This document shows, in pieces, positions 49,451-59,762 of a stretch of DNA of 64,000 bases. Positions within the stretch are counted from its first letter, which is position 1; each line of letters starts with the position of its first letter. The position numbers were made by a program, and so were the translations under genes. The stretch lies in NCBI GenBank assembly GCA_003667245.1, contig RCNN01000072.1, positions 62,001-126,000 of the forward strand, written 5' to 3'. Under the pieces are notes generated by a model that saw only the letters and a list, made by a program, of their open reading frames with translations, did not search any database and was not told where the DNA came from. The DNA is from Heterostelium multicystogenum. Taxonomy: Eukaryota > Evosea > Eumycetozoa > Acytosteliales > Acytosteliaceae.

Positions 49451-51525
49451 ATGGCATTGGTATGTTGTGATGTAGATGATGGGTGTTGATCGATTTTCAA
49501 TCAAATATAAGATTGATCTCCATATTTGATGGCTGTTTATTGACATTATGATTCATCAGGCATTTCCACCACATGCTATACAATCGATTTTAGAGATTGC
49601 TAATAATCTAGCTACAAGTCATGGTCTGAATGGAAATAATAGTAATGGTGCTACTACTGGTAGTACAGCAAGCAGCAATTCAGATACACCTTCATTCGTT
49701 AAGATTGGCGATGATTTCACACCGAATTGGATGTCTGAGCTAAAGATGTCGAGAAACAACAACAATCTTGATTTTAAGAGTATATTAGAACAACCAGTGA
49801 TCAATATCGATAAACTTCGTGCATTGAGTTTCGGTGGAATCCCAATGGAACATCGTCCACTCGTTTTGGCAAATACTTTTGGTAAGCTTCTATGGTGTAT
49901 GAATGCTTGATGGAAATATTAACTTGTTACCCTTTTAGAATTATTTACCCCCAGAAAAGAAATTACATAGTAGAATACTGAATGACAAGCGTCATCAATA
50001 TGTTCAGTTGGTTCAAAAGTTCTATCAGAGTGAGATGTCGCCTGACGACAAGACACTCTTGAATCAAGTTAAACTCGATGTCCCAAGAACAATGCCAAAG
50101 GGATTCAGTCAAACTCCACTCTTTAAATCAACAATATTACATTTGGTTCTAGAGAGAATTCTCTATGTATGGTCGAAAACCAACCCCCTTATCTCGTATT
50201 TCCAAGGACTAAACGATATTCCTGCACAATTCCTACTTGTATTTTTAACTCAATATATTAGTATGTAGTACTAAACTTCTACTACAATATTCATCATGAT
50301 TATTAACCATTATATATTTAGATATCCATGGTAATTTAACAGACTTAAATTGTGATATTCTTGATAAGGTTGAAGCCGATACTTTCTGGTGTTTATCTTT
50401 ATTAATGAATAATTTGAAGGTATGTACGCAAATAAATGAGATACATTTTAATTATCCCTCATCTAACCATTTGATTCAATAGAACCGTTTTATCAATTTC
50501 CATGACGGTATAAATAGAATGGCCATGAAGCTTGAAAAACTTGTCAAATTAAAAGAAGGTATGTATATGTAAGTTCAGTTTTGAATCAATGTATTTACTA
50601 ATTGTTGCAATGATAAAGAAAATTTATCTAAACATTTGCAGAATGAAGGATGCGATTTCATATTGTTTTCATTGAGATGGATGATCTGTCTTTTGTCGAG
50701 AGAGTTTGAGTTTAGATTATGTAATCGATTGTGGGACAGCTACATTGCTCATGGACCCAACTTTGGATATTTCCACATATATGTCTGTGCTGCCCTGATC
50801 ACCACCAAAGAGTGGGTCCCAGTGCTCCAGAAGCGAGAATTCAGCGATTTGATTGTTTTCCTTCAGAGATTGCCCACTGAAGGTTGGAACATACACCATA
50901 TCGACCATCTGCTGGTAGGTGCCTACCAGATTTTCCTTTTGGAAATACAATCGGCCGTACAGGAGTCAACAAAGAAAATAGTTCAGTTCTTTATTACTCA
51001 GAGCGAAAATAGCGATGTACAACAGCAGGTCTCTGGTGATGACGATGATCACTCAGCAACTATTACTGACAAGAATCCACTGCTATTGGAGAATCACATG
51101 AAGAAATATCTATCTATCATTTGTGAGATCTCAGAACAACCATCAACTTCGTTCCTCTGTCAATCAAGTACAAGTTCCTACACTTTCAGCAGCAGCTCTC
51201 AACGATTCACAACAACAACTGTCAGCTGGATTTTCACTATTAAACAAACATTTATTCAATAATAGTAGTAATCAACCCAATAATAAGTCAACCATCGATT
51301 TTGGACCAAATTAAATCAAAGATTATAACAGATTTCTTGCCGTCCTATGTCAACCTTTCACAGATATCACCAGAGAATGCCGATGAAGAGATGATAAAAC
51401 ATATAACACTACACCTCATGGTTATCATTGGAGCTCTTTTATTTGTTGGTGTTATCCTTCTAGTAGTCATCATTTGTACATGCCTTACAATCATTTCACT
51501 AGAATATTATAATTCCAGTAGATAA
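49451..51525 (+). CDS. TBC-domain Rab GTPase-activating protein, TBC1D22-like, with a C-terminal membrane segment
   Basis: Exon 1 is only ATGGCATTG (49451-49459); exon 2 starts at 49560 and keeps frame. Later introns: 49882-49938, 50261-50321, 50420-50482 and 50559-50618. The TBC domain holds LRALSFGGIPMEHRPLV, VKLDVPRTMPKGF (arginine finger in LDVPRT), LISYFQGLNDIPAQFLLVFL (glutamine finger), EADTFWCLSLLMNNLK, FILFSLRWMICLLSREFEF, RLWDSYIAHG and FHIYVCAALI, as in TBC1D22. After about 51130 the frame changes twice. In the final frame, about 51301-51522, a strongly hydrophobic stretch LHLMVIIGALLFVGVILLVV (then IICTCLTII) lies near the C-terminus, suggesting a tail anchor. Other frame changes near 49940-49960. 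The membrane segment is unusual for this family; a separate small gene there is the alternative. Confidence 0.84.
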
Positions 51526-51760
51526 GATCATCTTAATAATAATATAATTTCATTAAAATGTAAATAATAACAGTACTCAACCAACAAATCGACAAATTGG
51601 ATTCTAAATTTATTCCCAAAATATATGAACTTTGCCATTTTTTGTGTTTTATCGTTGAAGATCTTTGTTTTAATCGATTATATGTTTTACATTAATAATT
51701 CATTTAACCACATGATAAATCCTTACAAGTCATGAATAAGAAATTATTTATATTTAGTTG

Positions 51761-53088
51761 ATGTCAAGTTATCATTGGATGTGCATAGGTCCAACATCAG
51801 CAATATCATATCGCAAAACCTTTCCAATCAAAACCCAAAATATCACAGTAAATCTATGTCTATTAAATCAATCGGTTGAATTTGTAAGTAAACAAGGAAT
51901 GTACCCTGCTTTTTACATCCACTCTTCTTCCTCTACTTGTGCGAAATGCCGACCAAAGAAATTTAATATCAAATCTATTTTTATTATATCTCAAGTTATT
52001 AATATTTATTACTTTATCAATCAATACAATTACAAGATTACTGATTGTATCGATGGAATGATTGCTTATTATGAATTGGCTCACAGTATTGTCGTTTCAA
52101 GTAGTGACCTGATGCTAAAGACTAAATTCAATGTATTGCTGCTGCAATTGTATCAGTCGATTGGCGATCTCCTAGATAGATTAAATATTTATGGTGGACA
52201 GCCGATAGACAATATATTCATTACCGACAATTGTACATTGATTTTTAAAGATATTCATTTGCAACCCGGGGTCCTATCAGTATTTACTGGGAGAGCTTCT
52301 GGCAGTGAGAAGCCAGAGGAAATATTAATATCGGCATCATTAGGCCAACCGATCCAACCACTATTTGAACAAACTTTTACAGGTGGATATTTTGATTATC
52401 TACACAATGGACATAAAGTAAGCGTTGATCCTCTCTCATGTTGGAGTCCAAAACATACTAATTGAATTATTGATGATAGCTATTTTTAAGTGCTGGAGCA
52501 TTGATTTCTGAACATAGCTTCTTGGTGACAGTGTTGGAACCTAATGAATCTGGCAAAAAGAAATATAATGAGGAACTAATGCAACCGGTTCGTCTTAGAG
52601 AAAATAACGTTAGAATGTTTCTGAATCTTTTTTATCCATACCACAATTCAATAGAAGTAATATCTAATAAGAGATGTAATGATATAAGACAATGTCCACT
52701 AGTAACAAGAGAATGTAATAATAGTAATAATAAGAAATCAGCAATCTTGGTGATAGATGAAACCCTGTCAAGTGGTCAACAACTTAATGAAATTCGTGTT
52801 ACCAATCATTTAGAACCACTCTCCATCTACAAAATAAAAGAAATTACCTGTCCAATCTCAACAAATCCATCATCCCAAACTTCAACTCAACCGTCAACAT
52901 CCTCATCAATAACAAACTCCAATAACAATAGTAGTAGTAATAATAGTAGTAGTAGTAGTAGTGATAGTAATAGTAGTAGTAATAATAGTATAAAATCATC
53001 ACCTTTAAAACTATCATCAACTTACCTAAGATCAATAATAAAAAATAATGATTGTGGTCACAACAGAGATCCATCAATCTATGAATGA
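51761..53088 (+). CDS. Phosphopantetheine adenylyltransferase (CoA synthesis), eukaryotic type
   Basis: Transfers AMP to 4'-phosphopantetheine, the penultimate step of CoA synthesis. The nucleotidyltransferase core is FTGGYFDYLHNGHK, a phase-0 intron (52418-52479), then LFLSAGALISEHSFLVTVLE, ELMQPVRLRENNVRMFL, ILVIDETLSSGQQLNEIRVT and LSIYKIKEI, in the order of human COASY (GGTFDRLHNAHKVLLS, ELLQPYTERV, VVSEETYRGG, NRFR). The T/HxGH motif is HNGH. There is no downstream dephospho-CoA kinase domain; the protein ends in a poly-Ser/Asn stretch, so it appears monofunctional. The N-terminal 200 residues are unassigned, though COASY also has such a region. The start at 51761 is uncertain: an upstream ATG (51732) is out of frame. 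Confidence 0.8.
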
Positions 53089-53938
53089 ATATCATATCCA
53101 CTAAGGATGATCATCATCTGCATCTTCATTTCATCAATCATCAAGTCATTGGTGAGGTCACTTAACCAAACCAAAGTGAAGTTGGTTCAGCTGACTCCAT
53201 TACAAAGTTGATTCGATTCGGTCGACAGAGATAGCCCAATTGACAAGGGATGATGATTGTCGATTAACAATCATTAAGCAAAGCAACCCTCTTCTATTCC
53301 CATTTCCATCCCATCCCAACAGCGGGTGGCATTCACACAGAACTACTAAACCAAGCACACATTCAACCATCCTTTATTTTTTTTTAATTTTTTCTGTTTT
53401 TTTATTATTAGTTCAAATTCAGTTTGAAGAATGTATGAATGATAACAAAAAAAACAAAACAACAACAAAAAAAATACTAAAAATTTTTGTTAATATTGAA
53501 AATAAGTTAGGTTACTTAACTATAACCTTAAACTCAATTAATATAGCTAACTAAACTAACCTAAACCTAGTTAGCTAGTAGTATTATCAGATATCTACTT
53601 ATATTATATTATATTATATTACCATCATACTTATATATCATCATCATCATTATATAATATTACAAATTGTGGTTGATCTAAGAACATTATCATAAAGTCA
53701 ATCCAATTAATCAAATCAATCAATCAATCAGATTTCGTTTTGTACAGTTATATATATATAAAATTAGAAATATTGAAAGATAAATAAGATCAAGATCAGA
53801 TTTGATATATATAAAGTAATTAAAGGAATAACTGAAATAATAGAATATAAATAGCAACTTTAAAGAAGAAGAAGAAGAAAAAAGAAGAAAAAGAAGAAGA
53901 GAGTATTAAATAACTTAGAAGAAAGAAAGAAAGAAAGA
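53089..53938. other. Intergenic region and XRN1 leader
   Basis: AT-rich, ending in a purine-rich (GAA/GAAA)n stretch at about 53865-53938 directly before the XRN1 start codon. An open frame at 53240-53554 is not supported by any motif. No gene. Confidence 0.5.
53865..53938 (+). repeat. Purine-rich GAA/GAAA leader tract
   Basis: Almost uninterrupted A/G tract on the sense strand immediately upstream of the XRN1 ATG, with imperfect GAA and GAAA units. Confidence 0.8.
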
Positions 53939-56900
53939 ATGGGTGTTCCTAGATTTTTTAGATGGGTGTCCGAGAGATATCCACAGATTATACAGAATCT
54001 TGTTGACTCTACAGCACCAGAATATGGTAATATAATACATTAGCATTTTATGCCTGGAGTCTGCATATTAATATTGTCTTTGTTATTGATGTGATCAGAT
54101 AATTTATATCTTGATATGAATGGTATTATTCATGCATGTTCACAGGAGATCGCCAACAGTCTATTGACATTTTCAGAGGAAGAGCTGATAAGAAAAGTTT
54201 GTAACTATATCGATAAATTGTTTCATATAATACGACCAAAGAAATTATTGTACATGGCAATTGATGGTATGATCGAAATCACTGCTTAGTGATGATGCGA
54301 TGTGATGTGTTGAATAATGTCCTCGACCAAATATTGACACTCTCACTACTAATACAGGTGTTGCACCAAGATCGAAATTGAATCAACAAAGACAAAGAAG
54401 ATTTTTGTCAGTATTTTTAGAAAGATAAAGCAAAGCAAAAGATGCTAAGCGAAGGCAAGGAGATACCAGAAGTAATATTTTCTAGAACTGCCATCACACC
54501 AGGAACTGAGTTTATGGCGAATCTCTCGGATTGTCTGCAGTTCTTTATCAAGAAGAAGATCAACGAAGATATGAGTTGGCGTGAAGTTGAAATCATCTTT
54601 TCAGGACCAGAGAATCCAGGAGAAGGTGAACACAAAATTATAGATTACATTAGAAAGAATAAAGCATCGCCCGACTGGGATCCAAATCAAGTAACTATCA
54701 TAATCATATTCACGTCGCGACAAAGAGCATGCTATTAACCAAATATCCTATTCTATTGCAGTCACATTGTCTCTATGGATTGGATGCAGATTTGATATTG
54801 TTGGCATTGGTGACACACGAACCACATTTTTAGTATCTTGAGAGAGGAAATTTCGTTTAGACCAACAAAGAGACAGCTCGATTTCCAATTGCTGCATATC
54901 TCACTGCTGAGAGAGTATTTGGATCTTGAGATGCGAAACGATAGCTTGGAGTTTGGATATGATCTCGAGCGAATTATTGATGACTTTATTATGATCCTCA
55001 TTATTTTCGGTAACGATTTCGTGCCACATCTTCCATATTGCGAGATTTCAAAGAATGGACTCAACGTAGTGATGGATCTCTACAAGAAGTTGTTACCGGA
55101 GCTAGGCGACTACATAACTGAGGGTGCAGAAATGGATCTCTCTCGTTTACAGTCATTTTTCAACATTGTCGCAGAGTTTGAGTTGAAACAACAGAACATT
55201 GCTTCAGGAGTCGACGATGAAGATGAAGAAGACGACTCGGCTGCCATTGCTGCCTCCATTATAGATGGAGAAGACGAAGAAGATGCAGCAGCCCGAAAGG
55301 AATTCGAGAGACAGGCTCTCGAAAGAATTAAGCATCATTTTGCCGATATGGATTTGAAGGATGAGGAGTCGGAGGACGACATCTCAAATGCTTGGAAAAA
55401 TGCATATTATCGTGCACACTTTGACGACTTCCCCGATAACTACGACGAAATCCCAGAATTTAAGAGAGGCCTGGTGCGTTCTTATCTCGAGGGTATCACT
55501 TGGGTTCTCAACTACTACCACAATGGATGTATATCCTGGGTGTGGTTTTACCCACACTACTACGCTCCACTTGCTTGTGATTTCGTGGATATCGAATCAC
55601 TTGAGATTAACTTTGAGCCTGGTGCTCCAGTTACTCCATTCCAACAACTCATGTCGGTGCTTCCTCCACAATCGGCATACTTGTTGCCAGTCCCATATCG
55701 TCGCCTCATGGAGTCTGAGGATTCACCAATTGCAGACTTTTACCCAAAGGAATTCGAGGTCGATACTAGTGATCCTCACTATTTCGATGGTATTGCCCTT
55801 ATTGGATTCCCTGACTTAGCTCGTCTTATCGAAGCTACCAAAGACGAAGACACATATGACATGACTCCAAAGGAACGAATGAGAAATACTTTGAGAAATG
55901 CTGTTATTATCTACCACGATGCAGAGATCGAACAATCGGTAGAGAGTCCAAATCACAAGCTTTTCAATGACCTTGAAAAGTCCAGTGCCAACACTGAAGA
56001 GATCATTCTTCCAGAACCAAATGAAAACAGTCTTAAGCCATTTAGATTGTGCGAAGGTGTACTTGTTGGTAGCCACTCACCAAGCGGATTCCCAACATTC
56101 CAGTCCATTGATTTCGACTGGGAATATGTAAATGGTGTTGCCAATCTCTGGGGAAATACCAGTCGTAAGGATTCCTTGGTTGTCAACCCACCACTTCCTG
56201 AGCAACATACACTCAGAGAATTGAAACCACTCATTGGTAAGCGATGCTATGTCAACTGGCCCTACCACATCGAAGCAAAGATCGTTGGTTTCTCTGATTG
56301 CAATCAATATATGACACGTGATTCAGTGATTGATTATGTTGCCATTCAAAAGATCCAGTATCTTGAGCAACTAAAGAAATTGCCCGGTGACTACTTGCGT
56401 CGTGGTATCAATATTAAAGATGTTCTTCAAAACACAGTTTTGGTCCATGTACAAAAGATTGTTGGAGTCGACACTGAGGTCGGTGGAAAGCGTGTCAAGC
56501 GTTACAGTGACAAAGAAGATACCTTCCCAATTCAGCTGATGGTTGATTATGACAGAGTCAAAGCTGACTCACGTTACGAAGAATCAGAGGAGCTTCCATT
56601 TGAAAAGCGTTTCCCCATTGGAAAGCAAGTTATCTACGTCAACAATGATCACTATGGTGCTGTTGGAACTGTTCTCCATCATTATGAGAACATTCTCGAG
56701 TTAGAGCTAAAGGTGGCAAAACTAGACACCAAGTTTGGACATCAGTGCGCTCGTGAAGAGGAGGAGTACTACCCAATCCAACATGTCTGTAAAGTCACCA
56801 ACCTCTCAACACAACAAATATCCCTATTGACAGGTGCACTCTTTATCGATAAGCCAATGACTGACATTGGTCTTAATATGAAATTCACTGGAAGACAACA

Positions 56901-58929
56901 GCAATTACTTGGATATTGCCGAGGTATTACTATGGTCGACAAGAATCGTAACTCTTTCAAGAAATGGGAGTTCAGTTCATTGGCAATTGATTTGATCAAA
57001 AAGTATTTTGCTGAGTTCCCAGTCTTGAATTCCATTCTCACCATGTATGCCGACGACAAATCAGGTAAAAAGGCAATTGATATCTCATCGATCATTCCAG
57101 AAAAGAGTGAGCGTGTGGCACTCATCAAGAAAATCGAAGAGTTTATGAAAGAGTCAAGAATTAAACATCAAAGACTTGTACCGTGCGACACCATCAGCAT
57201 GAGAAGAGAGGCCATCAAAAAAGTCGAAGACTTTTACAATAAGCAGTCGAAAAATGAAAAGATCTCTGTTATTACCCGTACCTCACCAGAGAATGTAGTT
57301 GAGCCAGCCTCCTATGAATCTGTCATCTCATACGAACGTCACCAATCTCAAACTCATCTTCAACAAAGAGCCAACAACAGTCCATCACTCACCAGCAGCA
57401 ACAGCAGCTATAGCGCAGGTTAGTTTCTTGGAGTCTAACAAGTCAAAGATCTTTAATCTCGGTGACAGAGTCGTAACCTTGTTAGAGAAAGGTAACATTC
57501 CCTTTGGATTGTATGGTACAGTTGTATCTGTTCAAGAACACAAAGTGGATGTTGTCTTGGACCAAGAGTGCTTCAGTGCATCTAGTCTCGATGGTTTCTG
57601 TGAAGAGAAGCGTGGAAATCTGCATTTCAAAGTGGAGAGTATACAACTTGTCACAACCTACTGCAGTAACCAATCACAGATACAAATCCAACAAACCAAA
57701 CTATTCAATTGATTCCTATGAACATTGGAAGAAATATGATTATCAAAACAATAAGCCAAACAACAATCATAATAACAACAGTAATAACAACAATCATAAC
57801 AACAATAGCAAGGATGCATCAATTCAAAAGGTCAAGGATGAAATGCCTCCAAATTTGAACTGGCAACAGCAAACAAGAGTATTATAAGCAGCTTCACAGA
57901 AAGAAACTATTATAAATCGTCAGGAGCAATATACTAAGAACTTTACTCCTGAAGAGCTTGTTCACTATGCAAAGAAGTATCCACATGTTCACCAATCACT
58001 TTTGTGGCAACACCATCAACAACAATTACAAGCCAAACAACAAAAGCAAGCACATAATAACAATAACCACAATAACAATGCTGAAAAGAGACCACCTGGT
58101 TTGGTACCACAAAACACAAACCAAAGCTCCAAAACAAAAGAAGGAGAAGAAGGAGAAGAAGCAGCAATAACTCAACCGGTACTACAGCCACTGCTGTTGA
58201 ACAACCAAAGCAATCAGATTCAACTAGCCAGATCCTCCAAAAGATGTTCGAATCACAAGCCTTACCTGATCCACCTGCTTCGCCACCCATCACTAGTTTC
58301 TTTATGAAAGCTACCCAACAACAAGAAGGATCTGCAGTAGCTGCTGAGCCTGCAACCACTACTGCTTCTCAACCAGACCAAGCTCCACCATCTCAACTAC
58401 TCCAAAATGATCCAATCACAATTGCAGTCTGTTCCACAGTCTGGTCAACCACAACCTTCTATGCCCATTCAATATCCACCTCCACACATGGGCATGCCAC
58501 CATTCCCACATCCACCACCCCCTCACATGGGCATGCCACCATTCCCAATGATGCCAATGTATCCACCACCTCCATTCGGTGTACCACCAATGCCTATGGT
58601 TAACCAACCACATCATCAACGTCACCATAATCAGCAGCAACATCAACAACAACAAACAACATCAACAACAATTCCCTCAATTATCTGAATCAAACAACAA
58701 AAAAACAAATACAACAAAACCAAACCAAAAACAACATCCACCAAAAGGTCAACCAAACAATAACAACTCCAATGTCCACACACTCAATGACTTGAAACAA
58801 AATAACAAGCCAAAGAAGGAGAAGCCAAACAAGCAGTGGGTGCAAAAGAGTAAACCAGCTCCACCATCAACAGCAACAACAAGCTCTCCAGATACTCCAT
58901 CACCAACTGTAACACCAAATGACAACTAA
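53939..58929 (+). CDS. xrn1: 5'-3' exoribonuclease XRN1
   Basis: Cytoplasmic exonuclease that degrades decapped mRNA. Exons: 53939-54026, 54099-54266, 54358-54690 and 54762 onward, joined in frame through the first two introns. Catalytic-domain motifs: MGVPRFFRW, YLDMNGIIHACSQE, MAIDGVAPRSKLNQQRQRRF, AITPGTEFM, IFSGPENPGEGEHKIIDYIR, CLYGLDADLI and IILIIFGNDFVPHLP-like ILIIFGNDFVPHLP, followed by the D1-D4/SH3-like region typical of XRN1 rather than XRN2/Rat1 (WVLNYYHNGCISWVWFYPHY, LLPVPYRRLMES, HPTF-like GFPTFQSIDF). An SH3-like segment reads RVVTLLEKGNIPFGLYGTVV. The tail (57700-58929) is Asn/Gln/Pro-rich with two PHMGMPPFP copies. Frame changes near 54415, 54825, 57420, 57650, 57890, 58140, 58200, 58420 and 58670. 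Total length is about 1500 residues or more. Confidence 0.94.
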
Positions 58930-59762
58930 ACAACAAACAACAAGCAAACAGGTGGCAATAAACATATATCACTTCTTCATATCCACATCTATTCTTTTTG
59001 AATGTTAAGACCATATTCCTTATATTCGAATATAGCTATCAATTAACATTAGATTACACAATGATGATTATACTGATTATAATTTCAAACACCAATCGAT
59101 CAAACAAGTTAGTGGCACTTTAATAATTTGCAAAAACTCTTTGTTGGTCGATAATGTTGATTGTCACTTGGTCAATGGGTAATTGTCGTTTATTTAGCAT
59201 ATTTTAATACATTCTATGATAAATGATATTAAAAAAAGGGAATTATGTGTGCAAGTTAAAAAAAGACGAAAATCGGTCCGTTCTTGTATATTATAAATAC
59301 CGATTTTCGGAGGCAAAGTTGACATCTGAAAAAAAAAAAACAACAAAATAAATTCGTTTGTAAAAACTCATAGGTACTCTGTGGTAGTCGGGTGGTGCAA
59401 GGACGTTGTAATCGATGTCATTTTCACGCGTTTGGGAGTCGTGTGGTGGTAGTACCAGCATTTTATGCAATAAATTGACACGATTCTTCCTCTGCCATTA
59501 TACACACATATTTATAATAGAAACAACAACAACAGTGGTGGTGTTTATTCTATTTTCAATTTGAAAAGCAAGAACGTGTGATTTCATTACATAATCTATT
59601 ATTCTTTCTTACATTCTCTTTCCTTTCTATCTCCTCTACTTATTATTACTATTACAATTATTATTTATTTGTAATAATAATAATAATATTTTTATTATCA
59701 CTACTATTATATATCTTTAAATAGTGACTTATATATATTATTAGTAACACTCGTTTAGAAAA
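58930..59762. promoter_or_regulatory. XRN1 3' end and purine-gene promoter region
   Basis: Two parts. Up to about 59220 is AT-rich 3' flank. From 59260 to 59480 the sequence is less AT-rich and structured: an 11-bp perfect inverted repeat (59267-59277 and 59299-59309) around a TATA-like loop, then GT-rich DNA with an ACGCGT at 59426-59431. TA/ATT-rich leader follows to the ATG at 59763. No protein gene. Confidence 0.5.
59267..59309. repeat. Inverted repeat, 11-bp perfect arms, 21-nt loop
   Basis: CGAAAATCGGT at 59267-59277 is the exact reverse complement of ACCGATTTTCG at 59299-59309. The loop contains TATATTATAAATA. It lies about 455 bp before the PurC-E-K start. It could be a protein-binding palindrome, a small RNA stem or a cruciform; the sequence alone cannot decide. 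Confidence 0.85.

Noticed and set aside
53240..53554. Plus-strand open frame with a hydrophobic stretch upstream of XRN1
   Set aside because: The hydrophobic part is translated poly-T DNA, and the frame lies in the XRN1 leader region with no supporting motif.
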